A DNA stretch of 64,000 nucleotides from Streptomyces uncialis (GTDB lineage: Bacteria > Actinomycetota > Actinomycetes > Streptomycetales > Streptomycetaceae): NCBI RefSeq assembly GCF_036250755.1, contig NZ_CP109583.1:6177501-6241500 (forward strand), written 5' to 3'. How positions within the stretch are numbered: position 1 is the first letter of the stretch; the number at the start of each line of letters is the position of its first letter. The notes beneath the pieces were generated by a model. The model ran no database searches and had not been told where the DNA came from. It saw only the letters and a list, made by a program, of their open reading frames with translations. This document shows, piece by piece, positions 46,236-55,127 of this stretch. The translations under genes were made by a program, and so were the position numbers.

Positions 46236-47405
46236 ATGGAGAGACCGATACGGGAGGCGGCGCAGGCGACACGCCGCCTCGGTATATCCGCAGGCTTCAC
46301 CGTCGTGTCGTACTTCTTCATGCCCGTCCTCGCGTTCACGGCCGTCGGCAGCGTCATCGTCATCGGCGCGGGAACGCTCCCGGAGACCACACTGCTGCTG
46401 CGCCGGGTCGCCGGGGCCAAGCGGAAGCTCGTGGGGGAGTGGACCGGGACCCCCGTCCCGGAGGCGTACACACCGCTCGAAGGCACGCTCGTGGAGCGTG
46501 TCAGAGCGGCGCTCGGCGACCCGGGTACCTACCGCGACCTGCGCTGGCTCGGCGCGCACTACGTGTACGGGCTGCTGCTGGCGTGCGCGACCCCCGCCCT
46601 GTGGGTGGTGGGCCTCATCGTGGACTTCGTCTGGCACGGCATGGCAGGACGCCGCCCGGTCGTCCTGCCGCTGATCGGGCGGCTCGCGGAACTCGACGCG
46701 GACTGGTCCCGCACCCTGCTCGAACCGTCCCCCGAGGCCCGCGACAACGCCCGCCTCGCCGAGCGGGTCGCCGAGCTGACGGTGACCCGCGAGGGCGCGG
46801 TCGCGGCGCACGGCGCGGAGCTGCGCCGTATCGAACGCGACCTGCACGACGGCGCCCAGGCCCATCTCGTCGCCCTGTCCATGCGGGTGGGGCTCGCCAA
46901 GCGCGCGTACGAACGTGATCCGGACCTGGCCCGCCGGCTTCTCGCCGAGGCACAGGACCAGGCCGAGGAAGCCCTCACCGAACTGCGCCACGTCGTACGG
47001 GGCATCCATCCGCCGATCCTCACCGACCGGGGCCTGCTGGGCGCCGTCCGGGCGCTGGCGGCGGGCAGCGGGCTGGCCGTGGAGGTGACCGACGACGGGG
47101 TGGAGGCCGCCGGGGCCCGCGCCTCCGCGGGGATCGAGGCCGCCGGGTACTTCGTCGTCGCGGAGGCCCTGACCAACGCGGCGAAACACGGCGGCGGCGA
47201 ACACGCCGGGGTGGAACTCCGCAGGGCGGGTCGCGCGTTGCAGATCACGGTACGGGACGACGGGCGGGGCGGGGCGGACGAGTCGGGCGGCAGCGGGCTG
47301 CTCGGCATGCGGCGCCGGGTGGCCGCGCTCGACGGCACCGTCCGGCTGACCAGCCCCGTCGGGGGGCCGACCGTGATCGATGTGGAGCTGCCGTGCGCCT
47401 GGTGA
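46236..47405 (+). CDS. Sensor histidine kinase, NarL/LuxR-type (HisKA_3)
   Basis: 389 aa. Two or three N-terminal transmembrane helices (~18-45, ~107-133) flank a small sensor region. The dimerisation/phosphoacceptor segment is ERDLHDGAQAHLVAL with the phosphorylated His at ~204. The ATPase domain follows, with N-box EALTNAAKHG and G-box DDGRGG and GSGLLGM. Leaderless start likely. Its 3' end overlaps the response regulator by 13 bp. Signal unknown. Confidence 0.93.
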   Translation: MERPIREAAQATRRLGISAGFTVVSYFFMPVLAFTAVGSVIVIGAGTLPETTLLLRRVAGAKRKLVGEWTGTPVPEAYTPLEGTLVERVRAALGDPGTYRDLRWLGAHYVYGLLLACATPALWVVGLIVDFVWHGMAGRRPVVLPLIGRLAELDADWSRTLLEPSPEARDNARLAERVAELTVTREGAVAAHGAELRRIERDLHDGAQAHLVALSMRVGLAKRAYERDPDLARRLLAEAQDQAEEALTELRHVVRGIHPPILTDRGLLGAVRALAAGSGLAVEVTDDGVEAAGARASAGIEAAGYFVVAEALTNAAKHGGGEHAGVELRRAGRALQITVRDDGRGGADESGGSGLLGMRRRVAALDGTVRLTSPVGGPTVIDVELPCAW

Positions 47406-48046
47406 TCGCCGAGGACAACGCCCTGCTCAGGGAGGGCCTGACGCTGCTGGTCACGACCGCGGGACATGAGGTGGTCGCGAGTGTGGGCACCGGCCCCGAG
47501 GTGCTGCCCGCCCTCGTGGCCCACCGCCCGGACGTCGCGGTCCTCGATGTCCGGATGCCGCCCGGCTTCCGTGACGAGGGTCTGCGCGCCGCGCTCGCCG
47601 CGCGCCGGGAGATCCCGGGCCTGCCGGTCCTCGTGCTGTCCCAGTACGTGGAGGAGACCTACGCCGCCGAACTGCTCGGCGGCGGCGCGGGCGGCGTCGG
47701 ATATCTCCTCAAGGACCGCGTCGGCCGGGTGGACGAGTTCCTCGACGCGCTGGAACGCGTCGCCGCGGGCGGTACGGCTCTGGACCCGGAGGTCGTCACC
47801 GAGCTGATGTCCCAGCGCCGGGACGACCCCCTGGGGACCCTCACACCCCGCGAGCGCGAGGTGCTGCATCTGATGGCCGAGGGCCATGACAACGCCACCA
47901 TCGCGACCACCCTCGTCATCACCGAACGCGCCGTCAGCAAGCACATCGGCAACGTCTTCCTGAAGCTCGGCCTTCCCCCGACCGACACCGGCCACCGCAG
48001 GGTCCTCGCCGTCCTGGCCTACCTCGAAAAGCGGTTCACCCGCTGA
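47393..48046 (+). CDS. NarL/LuxR-family response regulator
   Basis: 217 aa from a GTG inside the kinase 3' end. The receiver domain has acidic pocket EDN and phosphoacceptor Asp52 (VAVLDVRMPP) and conserved Lys in LLKDR. The LuxR-type HTH spans ~150-205 (LTPREREVLHLMAEGHDNATIA, VSKHIGNVFLKLGL). Partner of the upstream kinase. Target genes are unknown; the nearby inverted repeat at 46153 is a candidate site. Confidence 0.94.
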   Translation: MRLVIAEDNALLREGLTLLVTTAGHEVVASVGTGPEVLPALVAHRPDVAVLDVRMPPGFRDEGLRAALAARREIPGLPVLVLSQYVEETYAAELLGGGAGGVGYLLKDRVGRVDEFLDALERVAAGGTALDPEVVTELMSQRRDDPLGTLTPREREVLHLMAEGHDNATIATTLVITERAVSKHIGNVFLKLGLPPTDTGHRRVLAVLAYLEKRFTR

Positions 48047-48084
48047 ACCCGCTGAACCCGCTGAACCCGCTGAACCCGCTGAGG
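48043..48084. repeat. CTGAACCCG short tandem repeat
   Basis: About four and a half 9-bp units starting at the stop codon of the response regulator. Confidence 0.8.
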
Positions 48085-48263
48085 CGGCACCCCCGGCCCG
48101 GCCGCCGGTCCGGGGCGGGGCCGTGCGACGGGGCCGGTAAGGGTCTGGTGCCCGACCCGGTTGTGCGGTTGTGTGGGGGCGTCCGCGTTCTGATCTCGCC
48201 GGGTGCCCGACCTGCGGCTGAGACGAGCGTGCGCGCGCCGGGCGATGACCGAAGGGCTCATCG

Positions 48264-48794
48264 ATGAGTGTTCAGGAGTCTGCCGATCCGTCGAGGACGG
48301 TCGTTCTCCCCGGTCGGGAGCAGGGAGTCGAACTGCGGGAGTCCGGCGACAAGGGAGCCGGCGTGTTCGCCGTGCGGCGGTTCCGGACGGGCGAGCTGGT
48401 CCTGGCCGGAGCCATCGGGGCGGAGCTGGACCGCAACGACGCGCACGCCTCGCAGGTCGCGCTGGACCGCTTCGTGCGGCACGAGGGCATGATGCCGAGC
48501 GTGAACCACTCCTGCGATCCGTCGTGCGGGATCAGGCTGAACGCCTCCGGCGCCCATGACCTCTTCGCCCGGCTGCCGATCACCTCCGGCGAGGAGATCA
48601 CCTTCGACTACGCGATGCGCAACCACACCGTCGACCACTTCCCCGCCCGGTGCCGCTGCGGGTCGGCCCTGTGCCGTGGCCGGATCACCGGCTGGAAGGA
48701 CCTGCCCGCCGACCGCAGGAACGCCTACCAGGGCTTCGTCGCCCCCTACCTCCTCACCGAACCCCCCGCCCCGGCCCGCCCCGGCCCCGCGTAG
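48264..48794 (+). CDS. SET-domain protein (putative lysine methyltransferase)
   Basis: 176 aa with GAAGGG upstream of the ATG. A compact SET domain: GAGVFAVRRFRTGELV at the N-terminus, the AdoMet/knot motif NHSCDPS (81-87), GEEITFDYAM (catalytic Tyr ~116) and a post-SET zinc-type cluster with CRC then C (Cys130, Cys132, Cys137). All key residues are present, so it should bind AdoMet and methylate a lysine. Its target is unknown, and bacterial SET proteins are uncommon enough to note. It stands alone upstream of a tRNA. Confidence 0.88.
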   Translation: MSVQESADPSRTVVLPGREQGVELRESGDKGAGVFAVRRFRTGELVLAGAIGAELDRNDAHASQVALDRFVRHEGMMPSVNHSCDPSCGIRLNASGAHDLFARLPITSGEEITFDYAMRNHTVDHFPARCRCGSALCRGRITGWKDLPADRRNAYQGFVAPYLLTEPPAPARPGPA

Positions 48795-48975
48795 CCCCCG
48801 CGGCGGTATCTCCCGCACCTCCCGCACCTCCCGCCCCGAACCGCCCGGAGCTCTCCAGGAACCCGCCCCGGCACGCTCCCGAACCTCCCCCGGAACGCTC
48901 CAGGAACCCGCCCCGGAGCCTTCGCCGGGAGGCAAGGCGCTTGTCCTATCAGCGATGTGCATCCGGACATGAAGA

Positions 48976-49005
48976 AGCCTCACCGGCGTTTCCGCTGGTG
49001 AGGCT
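48976..49005 (-). terminator. Terminator of the tRNA-Arg gene
   Basis: 13-bp arms with one mismatch (AGCCTCACC core) and a 4-nt loop, immediately 3' of the tRNA on the minus strand, followed there by TTCTTC. Confidence 0.75.
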
Positions 49006-49012
49006 GGGTTTG

Positions 49013-49085
49013 CGCCCCCGGCAGGACTCGAACCTGCGGCCAAGCGCTTAGAAGGCGCCTGCTCTATCCACTGAGCTACGGGGGC
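49013..49085 (-). tRNA. tRNA-Arg (anticodon TCT)
   Basis: 73 nt. Acceptor stem GCCCCCG/CGGGGGC, D-arm AGCTCAGTGGATAGAGC, anticodon loop CTTCTAA giving TCT (reads AGA), T-arm GCAGGTTCGAGTCCTGC; discriminator G, CCA not encoded. AGA is a very rare codon in this G+C range. tRNA genes are common integration sites, but no integrase or repeated 3' end is seen here. Confidence 0.95.
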
Positions 49086-49373
49086 CGGGTGACGGCCGGG
49101 TGGCCTGGTGCCCGGGGGGTGGTCCGGGGACCGTGTCCGGGACAAGGATAGGGCTCCTGATTCCTAGTACCCGGCGCTTCGCCTCCGTGGCTCGATGTGG
49201 AGGTTCGGTGAAGCGGTCCTGATAATCGCAGGCAGGTGCGAATCGTGCATCGCTTTTCGCGTCTCGCGCCCCGGGTGTTGTGCACTCGTTATGCCTGCGC
49301 CCCACTCACGCCTTCCGTCCCAGGTGTCCGTTCGGCCGTTTCCTGCCGGGTCGTCGGCGCGCAGGATACCCAT

Positions 49374-51176
49374 ATGCTTCAGAAAGTCGCCAAAGTTGGG
49401 CATTCTTCGCATGTGGTGACCTTGGACGTACGGCCTCAACTGCTCGACGCTCTCTCCGCACTGCGTGAGCGGGTCGCCGCCGCCCGCTTTCCGCTCCCTC
49501 TCCCGGGGGCGCCACGCGCGCGTGCCAACCGCGACGAGCTGCTCGCCCAGCTCGACGACTACCTGGTGCCACGGCTCGGAGCCCCCGACGCACCGCTGCT
49601 GGCCGTCATCGGGGGCTCCACCGGCGCCGGGAAGTCGACCCTGGTCAACTCCCTCGTGGGCCGCCAGGTCAGCGAGGCGGGCGTACTGCGCCCGACCACC
49701 CGGGTCCCCGTGCTCGTCTGCCACCCGGAGGACCACCACTGGTTCAGCGGCCTGCGGGTCCTCCCCGGCCTCACCCGGGTCTGGGTACCCCCGCAGGACG
49801 CCCTCGGCGGCGACGCCCACGACCTGCTGCCCGGCCACGGCCACAGCCACGGCCGAGGCGGCGGACACCGGGACGGCGACGGCCCGGACGAACGGCAGCT
49901 GCGCATCGAGACGGCGACCGCCCTGCCCCGCGGACTCGCCCTCCTCGACGCCCCCGACATCGACTCCCTCGTAGCCCAGAACCGCCTCCTCGCCGCCCAG
50001 CTCATCTGCGCCGCCGACATCTGGGTCATGGTCACCACCCCCGCCCGCTACGCCGACGCCGTCCCCTGGCATCTGCTGCGGACCGCCAAGGAGCACGACG
50101 CCACCCTGGTCAGCGTTCTCGACCGGGTGCCGCACCAGGTCGTCGGCGAGGTGTCCCGTCAGTACGCGGCCCTGCTCACCAAGGCCGGACTGGGGGACGT
50201 ACCCCGGTTCACCGTCCCGGAACTCCCCGAGTCCACCGGCGGCGGCGGACTCCTCCCGTCCACCGCCGTCGCCCCGCTGCGCGCCTGGCTCACCCAGCGC
50301 GCCCAGGAACCCACCACGCGCGGGCACACCATCATCCGGACCGCCGGCGGCATGCTCCACTCGCTGCGCTCCCGGATGCCGGAACTCGCCGGGGCCGTGG
50401 CCGCACAGCACGCCGCCGCCGTCCGGCTCACCGCCGTCGTGGAGGACGTGTACGAAAGCGAGCACGCGCGCGTGAGGGGCCGTCTCCAGGCCGGAGCGGT
50501 GCTCTCCGGGGACGCCCTGAAGCGCTGGCGCAGCTACCCCCTCGACTGCGGCCCCGGAGAGCTCCTCGACACCCTCGTCGAGAACCTCGGCGCTCTCCTG
50601 CTGTGCTGCGCCACCGCCGCCGACGAACAGATCGACGAACGGTGGCGGCGCGAACCCGGCTGCGCGGCGCACGGCCTGACCGCCCGTGACCCCGACCTGG
50701 AGAGCGCCGAGCACCGTGTCGGGATGGCCGTACGGCGCTGGCGGCGCGAGCTGGAGGAGTACTGCGAGGACGAGGTGCGCGACGTCGACCGGAGCACCGC
50801 GCCCGATCCGGAGGCCGTCGCCGCGATGCTCGCGGTGGCCCTCCTCGGCGGTCCGCGCGGTCGCGCGGCCGGGGAGAGCCTCGCCGACCGCATCGGCGCG
50901 CAGAGCGCGCTCAGACTGCGCGAGAGGGGCGGCCGGCTGGTCTCCGACTACGTCGAGAAGGTGCTCTACGCCGAACGGGAACGCCGTCTCGCCCCGCTGG
51001 ACGCCCTGGACATCCGTCCCGAGCCCCAGTCCGAGCTCATCGCCGCCCTGTCCGTCCTCCAGCGTGAGCAGCGGCGGCAGGGGGAGCCCCCGGACGCGCC
51101 CGCGAGCGACGACGCCCCGCAGGGCCGGAAGGCGCAAGAGGGACACAGCCGTCAGAGTGATCCGAGGGAGAGGTGA
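49374..51176 (+). CDS. Dynamin-like GTPase, first of a coupled pair (DynA/DynB-type)
   Basis: 600 aa from the ATG at 49374 (AGGA seven bases upstream); the GTG at 49413 is an alternative start. The N-terminal GTPase domain has P-loop [10 protein letters not shown], switch-I-region RPTTR and a DAPDIDS G3-like motif, whereas the G4 NKxD position is altered (VLDRV). An insertion with a His/Gly/Asp-rich loop lies at roughly residues 160-185. The rest is helical, without an obvious membrane segment. The stop overlaps the second gene's start. This matches the Streptomyces dynamin-like pair that stabilises FtsZ rings during sporulation septation; which of dynA or dynB it is cannot be fixed here. Confidence 0.85.
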   Translation: MLQKVAKVGHSSHVVTLDVRPQLLDALSALRERVAAARFPLPLPGAPRARANRDELLAQLDDYLVPRLGAPDAPLLAVIGGSTGAGKSTLVNSLVGRQVSEAGVLRPTTRVPVLVCHPEDHHWFSGLRVLPGLTRVWVPPQDALGGDAHDLLPGHGHSHGRGGGHRDGDGPDERQLRIETATALPRGLALLDAPDIDSLVAQNRLLAAQLICAADIWVMVTTPARYADAVPWHLLRTAKEHDATLVSVLDRVPHQVVGEVSRQYAALLTKAGLGDVPRFTVPELPESTGGGGLLPSTAVAPLRAWLTQRAQEPTTRGHTIIRTAGGMLHSLRSRMPELAGAVAAQHAAAVRLTAVVEDVYESEHARVRGRLQAGAVLSGDALKRWRSYPLDCGPGELLDTLVENLGALLLCCATAADEQIDERWRREPGCAAHGLTARDPDLESAEHRVGMAVRRWRRELEEYCEDEVRDVDRSTAPDPEAVAAMLAVALLGGPRGRAAGESLADRIGAQSALRLRERGGRLVSDYVEKVLYAERERRLAPLDALDIRPEPQSELIAALSVLQREQRRQGEPPDAPASDDAPQGRKAQEGHSRQSDPRER

Positions 51177-53683
51177 CCGCGGTGACCGCCGTGACCGACC
51201 ACACCGACCGTGCCGATGGCGCGGACGGCATGACGACGCACGCACCGCACGCGGCGCACGGCGAGCGCGCCGGGGAGGCCGGGGAAGCGGGGAAGGCCGA
51301 ACAGGGCGAGCGGGGGGCCGGGGACACCGCCGAGCAGGGGGAGCACGCGGACCAGCCGCGGGACACCGAGAGCGGCGGCCGGACGGACGACCCGGAGCGC
51401 GCGGAGGTGTCGGACGATGTGGAGGAGCCGGGGCGGTCGGGGCAGTCGGAGGAGCCGGGGGAGCCGGATGAGCTGCGGCGCCCCGAGCCGGTGGGGCCGG
51501 TGGGATCGGTCGGGTCTGCGGGCTCGGTGGGCTCGGTGGGGCGTCATGACGGTCGCTCAGGTCACCCCGGTCACCAGGACCATTCCGCGGGTCACGGGGA
51601 GCACACCAGGTCCGTGGAGGACCCTCGGGGCACCGGTGGCGCACGGGGCGGCGGCGCCGAGGACACCGACCGGGCGGCCGTCGGTTCCGATGACACCCGG
51701 GCTGGTGCTGGTGCCGGGACTGCGGCGCCCGGAAACGGCGGTCGCGACGGGAACGGGGCCGTCGACCCGGACGAGGACGAGGACGCGCGCGCGGGAAGCG
51801 CGGAACGCGACTCCTCCGTGTCCCCCGGTACGTCCGCGGGTACGTCCCCCGTCGCGGATGCCGCCGCCCCCTCCCGTACCTCCCTGGGGACACGCTTCCG
51901 GACCGCCGCCGAAGCGCCCTTCACGCGTGCGCGTGCGCGTCGCGAACCGGGTGCGGACAGCGGGCGGGTCTGGGACGACGGACTGATCGCCCGACGGGTC
52001 ACCGACGCCGACGTGGCCACCACGGGCGTGGTGGACCACACCGCCCCGCACGCCGCCGCGCCCCGTACGGACACCGCCGCGGCCGGGTACGACACGGAGC
52101 TGCGGGGGCGGCTCGACGCCCTGCGTGAGCTCGTGGGGCTCTCCCGGGCGCGGCTCGACCGGGCCACGCTCGCGGAGGCCGGGCGGGTGCTGGACGAGGC
52201 CACCGCGCGGCGACGGCTCTCCGACCGGCACACGGTCGTCGCCGTCGCGGGCGCCACCGGCAGCGGCAAGTCGACACTGTTCAACGCGCTCGCCGGGGTC
52301 AACATCTCCGACACCGGGGTCCGCCGCCCCACCACCTCCTCACCGATCGCCTGCACCTGGACGGACGGCGCCGCCGGGCTCCTCGACCGGCTCGGTGTGC
52401 CGGGACGGCTGCGGCGCAGGCCCGTGCCCCACGCGGGAGGCGAGGTTCAGCTCGACGGACTCGTCCTCATCGACCTCCCCGACCACGACTCGGCGTCCGT
52501 GGTCCACCGGGAGCAGGTCGACCGGGTCCTCGCGCTGGTGGACGCCGTCATCTGGGTGGTGGATCCGGAGAAGTACGCCGACGCCGTGCTCCACGAGCGG
52601 TATCTGCGGCCCCTGGCCGGGCACGCCGAGGTGATGTTCGTCGTCCTCAACCAGATCGACCGGCTGCCCGGGGACGCCGCCGACCAGGTGCTGGACGATC
52701 TGCGGCGGCTCCTGGACGAGGACGGGGTCGCCCTCGGCGAGTACGACGAGCCCGGTGCCACCGTCCTCGCGCTGTCCGCGCTGACCGGCGAGGGAATGGA
52801 CCAGCTCAGGGAGGCGCTGGACCAGTTCCTCGCCGAACGCGCCGCACCGGCCCGCCGGATCGCGGCCGATGTGGACGCCGCCGCGAGCCGTCTGCGGCCG
52901 GTGTACGCCGCCGCCCGCCGGCCGGGGCTGACGGAACGGGCCCGTGACGAGTTCTCGGACCGTCTCGCCGAGGCGGTCGGCGCGAGCGCCGCCGGTGACG
53001 CCGCCGAACGCGCCTGGCGCCGCCACGCCGGTACCGCCTGCGGGACCCCCTGGCTGCGGTTGTGGCGCTGGTACGAGTCCCGGCGCGACCCGGCGTCGGT
53101 GTTCCCGCAGCCCCCCGCGCCGGTGGACGAGGAGTCCACGGCCCGTCAGCGTGTCGAGCAGGCCGTGCGCACCGTGGCCGACCAGGCGGCGTCGGGACTG
53201 CCGACCCCATGGGCCCAGGCCGTGCGCGAGGCCGCGGTACGGGGCGCGTCGGGACTCCCCGAGGCCCTGGACCGCCTCGCGATCGCCGCGGGAGCGTCCG
53301 GACGGCCGCCCCGGCCTGGCTGGTGGCCGTTCGCCGTGCTCGCCCAGGCGTCGATGACGGTTCTTCAACTCGTCGGGGCACTGTGGCTGGTCGGCCAGAT
53401 CGTCGGGATGATGTCGCCCAACCTGGGGGTGCCGGTCCTGCTGATGGTGGTCGGCATCGTCGGCGGCCCCTTGGTCGAGTGGCTGTGCCGACTGGCCGCC
53501 CGGGGTCCGGCCCGGCGGTACGGGACCGAGGCGGAACGGCGGCTGCGGGAGGCCGCGGCCGGGTGCGGACGGGCCAAGGTGCTCGATCCGGTGGCGGCGG
53601 AGCTGCTGCGGTACCGGGAGGTCCGTGAGCAGTATCTGCGGGTCACGGGGGTGGTTCCGGTGCCGCTCGGCGCGGGCGGGTAG
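51173..53683 (+). CDS. Dynamin-like GTPase with membrane anchor, second of the pair
   Basis: 836 aa from the GTG overlapping the previous stop; a GTG at 51182 is equally possible. The first ~270 residues are disordered Gly/Asp/Glu/Ser-rich. The GTPase domain has P-loop [10 protein letters not shown] (~359-368), RPTTS, DLPDHDS (G3-like) and NQID (G4 variant). Two strong transmembrane helices (roughly 735-755 and 763-782) near the C-terminus anchor it. It probably forms a heteromeric membrane-remodelling complex with the upstream dynamin at division septa. Neighbouring ssbB also has a sporulation-segregation role in Streptomyces. Confidence 0.87.
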   Translation: MTAVTAVTDHTDRADGADGMTTHAPHAAHGERAGEAGEAGKAEQGERGAGDTAEQGEHADQPRDTESGGRTDDPERAEVSDDVEEPGRSGQSEEPGEPDELRRPEPVGPVGSVGSAGSVGSVGRHDGRSGHPGHQDHSAGHGEHTRSVEDPRGTGGARGGGAEDTDRAAVGSDDTRAGAGAGTAAPGNGGRDGNGAVDPDEDEDARAGSAERDSSVSPGTSAGTSPVADAAAPSRTSLGTRFRTAAEAPFTRARARREPGADSGRVWDDGLIARRVTDADVATTGVVDHTAPHAAAPRTDTAAAGYDTELRGRLDALRELVGLSRARLDRATLAEAGRVLDEATARRRLSDRHTVVAVAGATGSGKSTLFNALAGVNISDTGVRRPTTSSPIACTWTDGAAGLLDRLGVPGRLRRRPVPHAGGEVQLDGLVLIDLPDHDSASVVHREQVDRVLALVDAVIWVVDPEKYADAVLHERYLRPLAGHAEVMFVVLNQIDRLPGDAADQVLDDLRRLLDEDGVALGEYDEPGATVLALSALTGEGMDQLREALDQFLAERAAPARRIAADVDAAASRLRPVYAAARRPGLTERARDEFSDRLAEAVGASAAGDAAERAWRRHAGTACGTPWLRLWRWYESRRDPASVFPQPPAPVDEESTARQRVEQAVRTVADQAASGLPTPWAQAVREAAVRGASGLPEALDRLAIAAGASGRPPRPGWWPFAVLAQASMTVLQLVGALWLVGQIVGMMSPNLGVPVLLMVVGIVGGPLVEWLCRLAARGPARRYGTEAERRLREAAAGCGRAKVLDPVAAELLRYREVREQYLRVTGVVPVPLGAGG

Positions 53684-54098
53684 CGGGTCGCGGGTCACAC
53701 GGGTACCGGGGCGGGCGGCCCCGTCGGAGGGAGTGGGCAGCAGCGCCGGCGGATCGGCGGCGAGCGCCCGCGCTACCCCCACCCGCTGCTGCTGCCAGGG
53801 CGGCCCGGAGCGGGCCCGTCCGGGGTGGGCCCGGCTGGCGTGGGCGGATGGCGTCATCCGTTCGGGTGGCGGGGTTTTCCACAACCGTCGCGCCACACAC
53901 AGGGCTCAGCGGGATCGGGCCCGGCCGGGCACTCTGGAATCCGGCCCGGGAAAGCGCGGTGCACCTCGCGTGGCCCGGGAGCCGGTGGGGCCGGCGGCCT
54001 TGTGCCGTCGTGCCGTCCACCGGTGTCCGCGAATCCACGGGGGATCGCGGAACCCGGTCGTGCGGGGAGTGCCCGCGCGGGTCCGTAGGGGGTAGGCA
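53684..54098. other. Intergenic region with an ABC-gene remnant
   Basis: 415 bp between the dynamin and ssbB genes. It includes the ABC ATPase fragment at 53735-53806 (see pseudogene). The rest shows nothing I can assign apart from the ssbB ribosome site (AGGGGGTAGG). Confidence 0.5.
53735..53806 (-). pseudogene. Fragment of an ABC transporter ATPase (signature-motif region)
   Basis: The minus strand reads WQQQRVGVARALAADPPALL, which is the signature-motif helix and start of Walker B of glycine-betaine/proline-type (OpuCA/ProV) ATPases. LSGGQ has decayed to SGPPW before it, and there is no DEP after it. About 24 codons long, with no start, Walker A or downstream domain. It looks like a leftover of a deleted ABC gene. 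Confidence 0.6.
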
Positions 54099-54737
54099 AT
54101 GAACGACACGCTGGTGACAGTGGTGGGCAACGTCGCGACGGCACCGGTCTTCCGGGAGTTGCCGACGGGCGCGGTGGTGAGGTTCCGGATCGCGGCGACA
54201 TCGCGCTACCGGGACCGGGGGCGGGATTCCTGGATCGACGGCCACACCAACTTCTTCACGGTGTACGCGTGGCGGGCGCTCGGGGAGAACGCGGCGGCGT
54301 CCCTGTCCGTCGGCGAACCGGTGATCGTGCGGGGCCGGTTGAAGGTGCGGCAGGAGGACCGGGGCAACGGCCAGCAGTGGTTCAGCGCGGACATCGAGGC
54401 GAGCTCCATCGGTCACGACCTCGCCCGGGGCACCACGGCGTTCCGCCGTGACAGGCCCGGCCCGCGCTCGCGCGCCGACGGTACGGCGGAGGGCGGCGGC
54501 AGCGGGACCCCGGCCTCCGCCCCCGGCAAGCCCGGTGCTCCCGGTGCTCCCGGCGGTCCCGGCGCGGCGGTCGGCGGGCAGGCGCCCGCTCCGCCGGGGC
54601 CGGACGACGGATTGTGGGACACGGGAGCGGTGCCCGACGGCGCGGTGGGCCCACCGGCACCACCGACCTCATCGGCCCCACTGGCACCACCAGTCCCACC
54701 CGCCCCGGCGCGCAGGCGTCCGACGCCGGTCGTTTGA
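54099..54737 (+). CDS. ssbB: Single-stranded DNA-binding protein, SsbB-type paralogue
   Basis: 212 aa, ATG with AGGGGG upstream. The N-terminal OB fold (~1-110, with TLVTVVGNVATAPVFRELPTG, FFTVYAWRALGENAAASL and VIVRGRLKVRQ) matches SSB. The tail (~120-212) is Pro/Gly/Ala-rich and ends RRRPTPVV. It lacks the acidic DDIPF-type tip that recruits partners to the main SSB. That, and the position beside the dynamin pair, fits the Streptomyces SsbB paralogue linked to chromosome segregation in sporulation. Confidence 0.85.
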   Translation: MNDTLVTVVGNVATAPVFRELPTGAVVRFRIAATSRYRDRGRDSWIDGHTNFFTVYAWRALGENAAASLSVGEPVIVRGRLKVRQEDRGNGQQWFSADIEASSIGHDLARGTTAFRRDRPGPRSRADGTAEGGGSGTPASAPGKPGAPGAPGGPGAAVGGQAPAPPGPDDGLWDTGAVPDGAVGPPAPPTSSAPLAPPVPPAPARRRPTPVV

Positions 54738-55127
54738 ACGAGGCGGGTACGGGAGCCGGTACGAGCCCGTGCGCGCGGGCGGGGCGGGTGTGGGGCGGGT
54801 CCGGGCCCGGGTCCCAACCCGCACGCCGGTCCGTACCGTGTCGCGACCGTCGCCGCCGCTGTCACCGCGACCGCGACGTTCCCGAGGCCGTGAGGGTCAC
54901 CGCAACCGCCGCGGCCACCCCCGTACGAATGCGTGGATTTGTCGATAAGCCCAGGTCGGAAGCGTGAAAAGCGATAACGATTCCGAGTCGGAACGGTTAT
55001 CCGACGGTATGTGTGGGGCGACCGGTGTGCCGGACTTCTTAGGATGCCGGGACAGCTCATGGAGCATCTCGTTCTGCTGGTGAGGACCACCCCCCACGCC
55101 AACGGGCCTCACCCGAAAGGGAATTCT
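54738..55127. other. Intergenic region before the thioester-domain gene
   Basis: 390 bp. The right half, from about 54930, is relatively A+T-rich and contains an imperfect inverted repeat (54973-55001), probably the promoter/operator of the gene at 55128. Nothing else is supported. Confidence 0.5.
54973..55001. promoter_or_regulatory. 29-bp imperfect inverted repeat (GATAAC...GTTATC)
   Basis: Fourteen-base arms matching at 12 positions around one central base, with GATAAC and TTCCGA elements inverted as GTTATC and TCGGAA. Located ~125 bp upstream of the thioester-protein gene. Operator-like. Confidence 0.5.

Noticed and set aside
49013..49373. Integrative element at tRNA-Arg
   Set aside because: No integrase, no direct repeat of the tRNA 3' end and no composition shift nearby.
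49164..51893. A 909-codon minus-strand frame across tRNA-Arg and the first dynamin
   Set aside because: It runs through a tRNA gene and opposite clear GTPase motifs.
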